Source: Acidobacteriota bacterium
Lineage (GTDB): Bacteria; Acidobacteriota; Thermoanaerobaculia; Thermoanaerobaculales; Thermoanaerobaculaceae
DNA length: 64,000 bases
Assembly (NCBI GenBank): GCA_016213675.1
Contig: JACQZW010000054.1
Location: 1 to 64,000, forward strand
Direction: 5' to 3'
The notes under the pieces are model-generated. The model made no database searches. It was not told the origin of the DNA and worked only from the letters and a program-made list of their open reading frames with translations. Below are positions 50,557-58,800 of the stretch, one piece after another; positions within the stretch are counted from its first letter, which is position 1; each line of letters begins with the position of its first letter. The translations under genes were made by a program, and so were the position numbers.

Positions 50557-50769
50557 TCATTCGGCGTGCGCTTCCGGATCGCCGCCCACCGTCCGACGCT
50601 GGACGAAGTCCTCAAGATCCGCGAGCGAGTAGCGGATCGAGCGCCCGATCCGCTTGAACCGGAGCGGGTATCGCCCCACGCATCGCCACGTCGCCAGGGT
50701 CGCGACCGAGAGCCCGAGGTACTCTGCGGCCGCCTGGGGTGAGAGTAACCGCGCGATTTGGTCCGCCAT
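50557..50769 (-). CDS. Excisionase/AlpA-like HTH protein
   Basis: 70 residues from ATG 50769 (GGGAGGG upstream): LLSPQAAAEYLGLSVATLATWR ... FKRIGRSIRYSLADLEDFV is the MerR-type winged HTH of excisionases and AlpA regulators. It would bind attachment or promoter sites of element 2; it sits where P4-like elements carry such a gene. Confidence 0.8.
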   Translation of the reverse strand: MADQIARLLSPQAAAEYLGLSVATLATWRCVGRYPLRFKRIGRSIRYSLADLEDFVQRRTVGGDPEAHAE

Positions 50770-50820
50770 CTTGCCCTCCCGCGGGCAAGGTAGAGCGGAG
50801 GGCCGCAATCTCCCCGGGGA

Positions 50821-51432
50821 TTAGTCGGGCTGTTCGGGGGCGACTAACCGCCGAGGCGCCCTCTTCCGGACTTCCTGGGGGGCCTTGATCCTCCCGGCCG
50901 CGAGAGCGGCCTTGACGAAGTCCTGTTTGAGGCGGCCGGGATCAAGTGACGGCTCGCCTGGGGCGTCGTCGAGGTCGGCGCACGCGAAGGCGTCGTAAAC
51001 GCTCTCGAGGGCGAGAATCGTGATTCGCAGCGCGTGGCGTGTGGGCCGGTGACGGCTCTCCATGTCGGCCGCGATCGAGCTGAGGCGCGCCGCCGTGCTG
51101 CGCAGGGTCGAGAGGCTCTCCCGGACCTGGCGCGCGGTGAGGGCGCGCCTTCTCAGGGCGAAGTCGAGGGACGCGGCCGATCGCCAGTCGAGCCCCGCAA
51201 GAGCGCGCTCGGTCTCTGTGACCCGCGTGGCGAGCCGCGTGAGGGCCTCGCGCACGTCGCACGGCCTCGGCCCGTGATCGAGGCGTTGATCGCGCTCCGA
51301 GAATCCCGAGAGCACCTCTTCGATGGCTGCGACGATCCGCTCGCGCCCGCGGCCCTTGGCGTCGTCGCGACCGAGGATCGAGAGCAGCTCCTCTCGCTGT
51401 CCCTCGCTGAGTCGCCACGGAGGGAGCGTCAC
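50821..51432 (-). CDS. Element 2 protein, unknown, coupled to integrase
   Basis: 203 residues from GTG 51432 overlapping the integrase stop. Helical and charged (LSEGQREELLSILGRDDAKGRGRERIVAAIEEVL ...), with a second helical cluster (VREALTRLATRVTETERAL). No family recognised. Confidence 0.6.
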   Translation of the reverse strand: MTLPPWRLSEGQREELLSILGRDDAKGRGRERIVAAIEEVLSGFSERDQRLDHGPRPCDVREALTRLATRVTETERALAGLDWRSAASLDFALRRRALTARQVRESLSTLRSTAARLSSIAADMESRHRPTRHALRITILALESVYDAFACADLDDAPGEPSLDPGRLKQDFVKAALAAGRIKAPQEVRKRAPRRLVAPEQPD

Positions 51433-52649
51433 GGCTGCCCCGCGGCCGGCCGGAAGGGGATGACCTCGGCGCTGCCGTGTGCCACGGCCACGAGGTACTC
51501 GACGGCGCGCACCACGCCTGCCTTGACCTGTGCCGGCGTCGGCCTGGCGTACACCGCGGTGACGCCACCGACAGGGGTATGCCCGAGCACCGCCGCGATG
51601 TGCGGCAGCGGCACGCCGGCCTCGAGCGCGTAAGTGGCGAACGTCCGCCGGAGGTCGTGCTGCGTCACCTCGGCGAGCTTGGCACTCGTGAGGACTCGCA
51701 CCCACCCCGCCCGCGGACCGTTCGTGTGGCCGGAGGTCGTGCCCGGGGCGGGGAAGATCCACACGGCGCCGGGCGCCGCGTGCTGCTCGCGCTCGCGGAG
51801 GATGGCGACCGCTGCCGGGGCGAGCGGCACCTCGAGCGGGCGGCCCGCCTTCATGCTCTCGGCAGGGATTCGCCAGAGGGCGTCTTTCAGCGAGACGTCG
51901 CGCCAGCGGGCCGCGGCGAGGCTGCCGCGCCTTGCGCCGGTGAAGAGCAGCAGGCGCAGGAAGTCGCGCGCCTCGTCGTCGTGCTCCGCCTCGCAGGCGT
52001 CCAGGAAGCGCCGCAGCTCGTCGGCCGAGAGGTAGCGCGCCTTGGACTGCTCGCGGTTCCGGGGCGTGCCGGCGACGGGGTTGTGAAGATCGGCGCCCCA
52101 CTCGCGCGCTTTCTCAAAGAGGGTGTGGAGCAGCGCCCGGACACGGTTCGCGGCGCCCGGTCCTGAGTGACTCGTGATCGTGTCGAGAAGTCGAATCACC
52201 GCGGGCCGGTCAATCGAGGAGAGCTTTCGCGAGCCCCACGCCGCAAGGTGCTTCGCGTAGCGGGTCTCATCGGTGGACAGGGAGCGCTTGCGCGGGCCGT
52301 GGCGTTTCTTGAACTCCGTCCACAGCGCGGCGAGGGTCATCTCGGCGCGGATCGCCCGGCGCTCCGCGGTGGGCGAGCGTCCCATATCGACTTGGCCCGC
52401 GAGGATGCCCGCTCGTTTCCGGGCGAGCTCCGGCGAGAGGTCGTCGACAGTGCCGAGGCGCAAACGCTCGAGGCGGCCTCTCGACTTCTTCACGAGGTAC
52501 CACGACTTGGCGCCGCTCGGCATGACCAGCACCGCAAGCCGGCGTTGGGCCTGGTCATAGACGTAGTACCGCTCGGCCTCGGGCTGCAGCTCGGCAACCC
52601 TCGGTTTCGTGAACGCGACGCGGGGACGGGGTGCGCGACGGGGGCTCAT
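51429..52649 (-). CDS. int: P4-type tyrosine integrase of element 2
   Basis: 406 residues from ATG 52649 (GGAGG upstream). The N-terminal DUF4102-like region (YVYDQAQRRLAVLVMPSGAKSWYLVK) is typical of P4-type integrases. Catalytic residues are all present: Arg in GARRGSL, HDLRRT, LGH and Tyr in AVYARP. It is unrelated in detail to the prophage integrase but uses the same tRNA core. Confidence 0.92.
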   Translation of the reverse strand: MSPRRAPRPRVAFTKPRVAELQPEAERYYVYDQAQRRLAVLVMPSGAKSWYLVKKSRGRLERLRLGTVDDLSPELARKRAGILAGQVDMGRSPTAERRAIRAEMTLAALWTEFKKRHGPRKRSLSTDETRYAKHLAAWGSRKLSSIDRPAVIRLLDTITSHSGPGAANRVRALLHTLFEKAREWGADLHNPVAGTPRNREQSKARYLSADELRRFLDACEAEHDDEARDFLRLLLFTGARRGSLAAARWRDVSLKDALWRIPAESMKAGRPLEVPLAPAAVAILREREQHAAPGAVWIFPAPGTTSGHTNGPRAGWVRVLTSAKLAEVTQHDLRRTFATYALEAGVPLPHIAAVLGHTPVGGVTAVYARPTPAQVKAGVVRAVEYLVAVAHGSAEVIPFRPAAGQP

Positions 52650-52693
52650 CGGACCACCTCCAAGGCGGGCACGGGACACCGGCCGCGAGCGCC

Positions 52694-52714
52694 GGTGCAA
52701 CCGTGGTGCAACCG
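52694..52714 (+). repeat. Right integrase arm sites of element 2
   Basis: GGTGCAACCG at 52694-52703 and 52705-52714, 11 bp apart, same orientation as the left pair at 46533-46553, about 115 bp from the core at 52829. Confidence 0.7.
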
Positions 52715-52750
52715 CCCGTAGCAATCGGCGTGTACGAGCATCAATCAGAG

Positions 52751-52779
52751 TCTATTTCTAAGCTCTTGTCACGTCAAGA
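52751..52779 (-). promoter_or_regulatory. Integrase promoter of element 2
   Basis: On the minus strand TTGACG, 17-bp spacer, TAGACT, about 95 nt upstream of the integrase ATG. The local sequence is unusually AT-rich for this genome. It lies between the core and the arm sites, so integrase binding may feed back on it. Confidence 0.65.
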
Positions 52780-52828
52780 GTAGCGCTGAGGGTCGAAAAC
52801 GAGCAAGCACGGGCTATCTCGTGTTTGA

Positions 52829-52884
52829 GGGACTCAAAATCCCGTATCCGCAAGGGTGTGAGGGTTCGACTCCCTCCTCCGGCA
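52829..52884 (+). repeat. attR of element 2 (original tRNA-Leu 3' half)
   Basis: GGGACTCAAAATCCCG followed by the variable arm TATCCGCAAGGGTG and the T-arm/acceptor ending CTCCGGC plus discriminator A, then AGA rather than CCA. This is probably the ancestral host 3' half, displaced by two integrations. Confidence 0.85.
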
Positions 52885-53058
52885 AGATTTCCTTCGCGTG
52901 CGCTTCGCGCCGTTCCGCCCATCCCACCCGGCGCCCCTGGAGCATCCAACGGCGATGCGGGCGTGCGCTTGCGGGTGCGGGCGACGTTACCTGGGCAGGA
53001 AGGTCCGGAGGGTGGTCGGTCCGTCGAACCCAACGAGCCCTTCGGGGAGGACGTGACG

Positions 53059-53832
53059 ATGAGACGAATCCCAGTTGTCGCGGCGGCGCTCCTGTGCCTC
53101 ACCCTGTTCGGAGGCTTCGCCCGGGCCGACGAGATCAGGGTCTTGCAGCCGAGCGGGGGTACCTTCGACGCCGGCGCGACGGTGCTCATCAGGTGGGACT
53201 ACACGTTCCTCGAGGCGATGCCGCAGACCGCCGCGGAGAAGCTCATGCGGATCGAGCTGATGCACTTCGCCGAGACGGGCGGGTCAGGGCACGGCGGAGG
53301 CACCGCGTGGACGCTCGATCGCACGATCGCCGACGTCGACGTCCTCAGCACCCGGTACGCCTGGCAGGTCCCCACGCTCGTGGGCGGACCGAACCAGGTG
53401 ATCAGGATCAGGATGCTGAACCGGCCGGCGCTCACGGCGAACAGCGTGCCGTTCACCCTCAGAAAGGTCAGCTCCGCCATGCCCCGCATGCCCTTTAGGC
53501 CGCTGACCATCGCGGTCACCTCGCCCGAGGGAGGGAAGACCTACTACATCGGCGACAAGGTCGTGATCGCCTGGTCCAAGGCGCTGATCCAGAACGACGG
53601 CACCGTGTGGCTGTTCGTTTGCTGGCCCGACCGGACGACCTGCGGGGGCGGCTACCCGGTCGCCAACTCCGGCAGCTTCGAGTGGACCATCAGCGAGCCG
53701 GAGGCGCACGACCTGGTCATCAAGGTCCAGGCCCCCGACGACTCGCCGGTCGGCTACAGCGGCGTCTTCCACGTCAAGAAGCGGATCCACGTCCCGCACG
53801 GCGTCCTGGTCGGCCCGCTGAAGAAGCTCTAG
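53059..53832 (+). CDS. Secreted protein with two Kre9/KNH-like domains
   Basis: 257 residues from ATG 53059 (GGGGAGG upstream). Signal peptide MRRIPVVAAALLCLTLFGGFARA. Two similar beta-sandwich units follow: EIRVLQPSGGTFDAGATVLIRWDY and TIAVTSPEGGKTYYIGDKVVIAW, each the 'P-GG-y-G-v-I-W' pattern of the Ser-Thr-rich GPI-anchored (Kre9/KNH) family, seen in many bacterial secreted proteins. Function unknown; first host gene after the integrated elements. Confidence 0.7.
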   Translation: MRRIPVVAAALLCLTLFGGFARADEIRVLQPSGGTFDAGATVLIRWDYTFLEAMPQTAAEKLMRIELMHFAETGGSGHGGGTAWTLDRTIADVDVLSTRYAWQVPTLVGGPNQVIRIRMLNRPALTANSVPFTLRKVSSAMPRMPFRPLTIAVTSPEGGKTYYIGDKVVIAWSKALIQNDGTVWLFVCWPDRTTCGGGYPVANSGSFEWTISEPEAHDLVIKVQAPDDSPVGYSGVFHVKKRIHVPHGVLVGPLKKL

Positions 53833-53897
53833 CCCAGCTCGGCCGTCGAGGGCGGTCCGCCCTCCGGAGCTCATGACGGCCCGCGGACCGGGTTCTT

Positions 53898-54201
53898 CGA
53901 GGAAGTAACCGTCATGGCGAGGAGCCGCGCAGCGGCGACGAAGCAACCCCGAGGCGCCTGATCGCGCTCCAGGCGCGCCGGGGTTGCTTCGCGAGCTGCG
54001 TTCGCTCCCAAGCAACATCGACCCCTCTGTCATCCTGAGTGAGCGGAGCGAGCGAAGGATCCCGGCGCGCCTGGAGCGCCTATCTGCGCGTCTGGGTCAA
54101 CCTCAGGCGCCTCGGGATCCTTCGTCGTTGCTGCGCTGCTCCCAAGGATGACGGAGGGTGAGACGCACCGCGCTCACTCGCCTCATGGCGTTACTTCCTC
54201 G
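53898..54201. repeat. Nested REP-like palindrome cluster
   Basis: Outer arms GAGGAAGTAAC and GTTACTTCCTC bracket two modules: GAAGCAACCCCG (53940-53951) / CGGGGTTGCTTC (53979-53990), and GAAGGATCCCG (54054-54064) / CGGGATCCTTC (54113-54123) framed by GTCATCCT and AGGATGAC. Typical of dispersed extragenic palindromes. No gene lies between 53833 and 54323. Confidence 0.8.
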
Positions 54202-54323
54202 GAGGAGCGGCCCTCTCCGGGCTGCGCTCGCTCGCAATGACGCAGGGGGCGATGCGACTCGGGCGTGACCCCGGCGGCGCACTACAATGCCGGACGTCGA
54301 TCCACTGTCCGAAGGAGGAGCGC

Positions 54324-55220
54324 ATGTTCGAGATCACCACCAACGTCATCGCGGGGTTCGTCGCCCTGCTCGTGGTCATCTTCCTGCTCGCCGGCATCCG
54401 CATCGTCAGGCCGACCCACCGCGGGCTGATCGAGCGGCTGGGGAGGTACCAGCGCTTCGCCAAGCCCGGGTTCAACTGGATCATCCCGGCCATCGACAAG
54501 CTCTACCGGATCAACGTCACCGAGATCATGGTCGACGCCCAGCCCCAGGAGATCATCACCAACGACAACCTCAACGCGCGGGTCGACGCCCAGGTCTACT
54601 TCAAGGTCAAGAGCGACGAGGAGAGCGTCAAGAACAGCCAGTACAACGTCAACAACTACCAGTGGCAGATCGTCAACCTGGCCCGCACAACGCTGCGCAA
54701 CATCATCGGCACGCTGACGCTGAAGTCGGCCAACAGCGAGCGGGGCAAGATCAACTCGGAGCTGCAGAAGACGCTGCGCACCGAGACCGCGAGCTGGGGG
54801 ATCGACATCGTCCGCACCGAGCTGAAGGAGATCGACCCGCCGAAGGACGTCCAGGAGACCATGAACAAGGTGGTCAAGGCGGAGAACGAGAAGATGGCGG
54901 CGATCGACTTCGCAACCGCCACCGAGACGATGGCCGACGGCGCCCGCCGGGCCGAGATCAAGAAGGCCGACGGCGTCAAGCAGGCCCGCGTCCTCGAGGC
55001 CGACGGCGAGGCTCAGGCGATCAAGCTGGTCAACGAGGCGGCGAACCTCTACTTCGTCGGCAACGCCCAGCTCCTGCGGCGCCTCGAGACGGTCGAGAAG
55101 GCCCTGGCCAACAACGCCAAGATCGTCATCCCGGCCGGCTCCCAGTTGGTCAACGTCATCAGCGAGCTGGCCGGCGTCCTCCCGTTGCCCGAGCCCCGGG
55201 GCGGCGCGACGAGGGTGTAG
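54324..55220 (+). CDS. SPFH/stomatin-like membrane protein
   Basis: 298 residues from ATG 54324 (strong Shine-Dalgarno GAAGGAGGAG). One N-terminal transmembrane helix (IAGFVALLVVIFLLAGI), then the SPFH domain (RPTHRGLIERLGRYQRFAKPGFNWIIP ... DNLNARVDAQVYFKV) and a helical tail (EAQAIKLVNEAANLYF). Such proteins form membrane scaffolds and often pair with NfeD-like proteases, which is not seen next door. Convergent with the next gene. Confidence 0.92.
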   Translation: MFEITTNVIAGFVALLVVIFLLAGIRIVRPTHRGLIERLGRYQRFAKPGFNWIIPAIDKLYRINVTEIMVDAQPQEIITNDNLNARVDAQVYFKVKSDEESVKNSQYNVNNYQWQIVNLARTTLRNIIGTLTLKSANSERGKINSELQKTLRTETASWGIDIVRTELKEIDPPKDVQETMNKVVKAENEKMAAIDFATATETMADGARRAEIKKADGVKQARVLEADGEAQAIKLVNEAANLYFVGNAQLLRRLETVEKALANNAKIVIPAGSQLVNVISELAGVLPLPEPRGGATRV

Positions 55221-55234
55221 AGGCCGAGCCGATC

Positions 55235-55250
55235 CGGGTCCTGCGACCCG
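55235..55250. terminator. Small hairpin between convergent genes
   Basis: CGGGTC-CTGC-GACCCG, a 6-bp stem in the 36-bp gap between two convergent genes. Could serve both directions; weak without a T-run. Confidence 0.35.
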
Positions 55251-55256
55251 CGCGGG

Positions 55257-55682
55257 TCACGCCTTGAGGACGATGACGTTGACGCCGTCCTCGGTGCCGA
55301 GGTCCCAGGTCGTGTCGTTCAGCTTCTTGACCACGCCGACCGCCTCGGTCACGTCGGCCTTCGGCGAGGCGAGGCTGATCACCAGCCCGTTGCCCTCCTG
55401 GTCGGCGATGATCAGCGCGTTGGCGTTGGCGCGGGTGACCTGGAGCCCGTCGGACGGCGACACCACGGTGATCTCCGCGTTCATGTAACGCAGCCGCAGC
55501 GCGGCGGGGTCGGAGGTGGCCTTGACCACGGCGTCGGCGGCGCTCGCGGCGCCCTGCTTGGCGGCCTTCGCGAGGTCCGACGCGGTCTGCTTTGCCCTGG
55601 TCGTCAGGTTCTTCACCGTCTCGCTCTCGGCGACGCCCTTGAGCGCCGCGGTCGCCTTGTCGAGCTGTGCCTTCCAGTCCAT
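55257..55682 (-). CDS. Small helical-plus-beta protein, unknown
   Basis: 141 residues from ATG 55682 (GGGAGG upstream; longer frame is artificial). An amphipathic helical half (MDWKAQLDKATAALKGVAESETVKNL) resembles apolipoprotein-like or YtxH-like helices, followed by a beta-rich domain (ITVVSPSDGLQVTRANANALIIAD) of about 75 residues. No family recognised. Confidence 0.65.
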   Translation of the reverse strand: MDWKAQLDKATAALKGVAESETVKNLTTRAKQTASDLAKAAKQGAASAADAVVKATSDPAALRLRYMNAEITVVSPSDGLQVTRANANALIIADQEGNGLVISLASPKADVTEAVGVVKKLNDTTWDLGTEDGVNVIVLKA

Positions 55683-55803
55683 GGTGACCTCCCACCACCT
55701 AGGGTACGCCTCCCGGCTCGCGCCGGCGGCAACGCGACATCCGCACGTAGGCTGGCCGCGTATCCGACACCGCCGACCGTTCTCTCTTGGTGTCCAAGCT
55801 CGC

Positions 55804-58800
55804 TCACTCCTCGACTTTGGCGTGGTGCTCCGCGCTGTTGGCTGCCAACTCCGGGGCGTAGGCGGCATGAACGCGCGCCGGCAGCCCATGGAACCGGCCC
55901 GGTGTCTCGGCACGGAGGAGGTAGCGAATCTCCCAGATCCCCTCCGGCAAATGGTCCAGGTAGAGGCGGACGGCCTCGTCACGGAGCTCGCGGAATGCCT
56001 TCCGTCCGACGCCCGCCCCGGCAGCGGGCGGCCCCTGACCGGGTCGCGATCCCTGCGAGGGGAGCTCGCCGGCCGGGGGGGCAAAGCGCCGGGTGGCTGC
56101 ATCCAGAGCGAGCTGGTGAGCCACGACGTCCTGCCCGCTTCGCAGGTCCACCGCTTCCCATCCGGCCGGTCGGCGGTCTTCGATCACCAGATAGGCCAGG
56201 TCGGTCGGAGCCTCGATTGTCAGTACGACCTCGACGCGGTCCCCGGACCGGACGACGCTGTCTCCCGTGAGTTCGGTCTTCTCGTACACCGGTCCCCGCA
56301 GGAGCGTCGGACGCGGCTCGAGGCGCAGGTATTGGCGGCGAAGGACGACACCGCTCGCCGCCGGGGCGATCGGATCCTCGTGGGTGAAGAAGCGGGTCTC
56401 GAAGGCGAACCACAGCGGCGAACCTGCCTTCGAACGGCGGATTCGCAGCTCGTTGCCCCCGGTGCGGAAGAGCACCGGATCGACGGCGCGGCGAATCGGC
56501 ATATCGACCGGCTCGCAGCGGAGCGGGTCGAAGCTGGCGATCGGGCGGCCGTTGACCTGGGCCTCGAAGCTGCAGCCCTTCGGGGGTGTTGCCGTCGCGA
56601 CCGCGCCGGACAACGCCAGGATGGCCAGGGCTGTCTCCCGAGTGCTCCTCCAGGCGACGCCGCGGCGGTTGAGGGCGAGCCATCGCTCCGCCGCCGGCAG
56701 CAGCGGGTTGGTCGGGTCGAGGGCGCGCAAGGCCAGGACGACGAAGGCCGTGCCCTCGACCGGTCCATCGAACGTGGCTCCGGTCGCTCCGGGAGACTCC
56801 CAGTGCGCGACCGAGAGCGGGGCGTCACCGGATCCGAGTTCGGAATCCACCACGGAGGACCCGCCGACGGTCCTGGAGATCGCGCCATTGGCCAGATTGC
56901 GGGTCAGCACCGCGACGGCCTCGCCGCGCCGCAACAACTGGCCGACCATCGCGAGGTGAGCCAGGCCCGCGGGTCGCAGCGAGGCGCGCTGCTCGAAGAG
57001 GGCGTCGAACTCGTCGCCCAGGTCGGCCAGCTCGTCCTGGTCGGTGCGATGAAACGAGGCCAGCGCCAGCAGGCCGAACGCGTGGATGTCCGGGCCCAGG
57101 GCCGGACCCAACGTTTCCTCCAGGTAGTCGGCTCCCTCGTAGGCAAGGTCCTCGTCAGCGCCGTCGAGCTCGTCCAGTAGCGACAGGCTCCACACGACGT
57201 GGGCCGTCATCAGGGGGTCGCTCTCGTGGCCCGCGCACCAACCCCAGCCGCCATCGTCCTTCTGCAAGTCGGCCAAGCGACGGCGCCCCTCGGCGAGCAG
57301 CCTCGCAAGGTCCGCAATGCCGACTGTTGGGCCGCCGCTGGCGTCGACGAAGCCCGGTGGGCGACCCTGGAGCAGCCGCTCCTCGAGTCTTGCTCGGGGA
57401 ATCCCAAGCCGCTCGAGGGTCCGCGCGACGATCACCGCAGGCAGGAAGCGACTGACCGTGGCCTCGGTGCAGCCGGTCGGGGCGTCGAGACGGGTGGGGA
57501 GGGCGTCGAGCAGGACGGCTGCCGGCGAGGTCGCGACCTGCAGCGTCGCGGTCGCCGTCTGCGCATCCCTGGCGGGCAGCTCGAACCGCACGGTCGCCGT
57601 GGCCCCGGCAAGTTCGCCGGAGCGGCTCACGACCTTCTCGATGCCGTGGGGCAGTACAGGGACGAGGCGCTCCATGGCGTCCGAATAGCCCTCGGCCGTT
57701 GCGCTGCCGACGAGGCGGGCCACGCCCGGCTGCCCGGCGCGCATCGTGAAGTCGGCGCGGGCGGAGCGACCTGGATTGACCAGAAGCGGACTGGGATTCC
57801 CGTTGACTTCGGCGCCCTGGGCCGACAGGGCCGGAGTGATGGAGAGCGCGCCGGGAGTCGCGTTGTCTGTCACGACGGCGGCGGTCGCCACATCGCCGGC
57901 GACCAGGAAACGGGGCACCTGGACCCGGGCCTGCACGGGCTTCGCGGCGTTGAACGAGCCGGCCGCCCATCCGGCCTGGGCTCCGCTCGTGACCCCGCGG
58001 GCGACGGCCCGCCACTCGGTCGTCGACTCCGGGAGGGTGAACGTGATGCGCGCCTCCCCGGAGGCGTCGGTCTGGACCTTTGGCAGCCACAGGGCGGTCG
58101 CCGAGAAGTCGCTGCGGGGCCTAACCTGGGATGAACTAGCTATCGATCCAGTGGTGACCATGACCGCATCCGAGGACAAGTAGCCCCCGATGCCCCCGGT
58201 GCCCGGCACCGGAGGAGATTCCCCCGGAGCCGTGGCCGGTCCAGCCCTGCGCTTCTCTTCGGCGCGACGGCGCGCGGCGTCGCGTTCGCGTTGGGCGCTG
58301 AGCTCGTCGACGAGCTTGCCGTCGACCTCCTCAAGTCGGATCGGCGCGCCGGAGCCGTTGAAGGCCGTCAGGCCGTGGGGGTCCGGCCGAAGTCGGCCGA
58401 AGAAGAAGGCGCGGATGTCTCCGGCCAGCTCCGGCTGGATCGAGAGGACCGTGGCGTCGAAAACCGAGACGGCGAACTGCCCGGCGACCCCGTTGCCCTC
58501 CTGGTCGCGGGCGTGGAGGCAGAGGCCGACCTCGTCGCCTGGCCGGAAAGAAGTGCGCTCGGGCTCGATCGTCACGTCGAGGAAGTGATCCTCGGGGGGC
58601 ACGACGAGCTCGGCCTGGCCGAAGGCGAGACGGCGCGGCAGCAACGAGTGGGCCTGGAGAAACATGTTGGGTGAGTGGTCGGCCGTCACGGGGAGGTCGA
58701 AGGTGGCGACGGTGCCCTCGACGCGGAGGACCTGTACCCTTTCGCGTTCGCCCGCATCGATCGTCAGCAGGACCCAGCGGCCCGGCAGCGGCGAGACGAT

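Larger units (their letters stand above)
46435..52844. mobile_element. Second integrative element, about 6.4 kb (candidate phage satellite)
   Basis: Bounded by the tRNA-Leu core repeats and by paired GGTGCAACCG arm sites at each end. It encodes a P4-type integrase, an excisionase-like protein, a replication-initiator-like protein with in-gene iterons, and about seven small leftward genes closed by a terminator. There is no capsid, tail, packaging motor or lysis gene. It lies in tandem with the intact prophage, a possible helper. Satellite identity is an inference from this gene set. Confidence 0.75.

Noticed and set aside
52825-53058. Coding region starting in the att site (335-codon frame)
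   Set aside because: The first ~78 codons translate the tRNA 3' half and intergenic DNA; the signal peptide and ribosome site fix the start at 53059.
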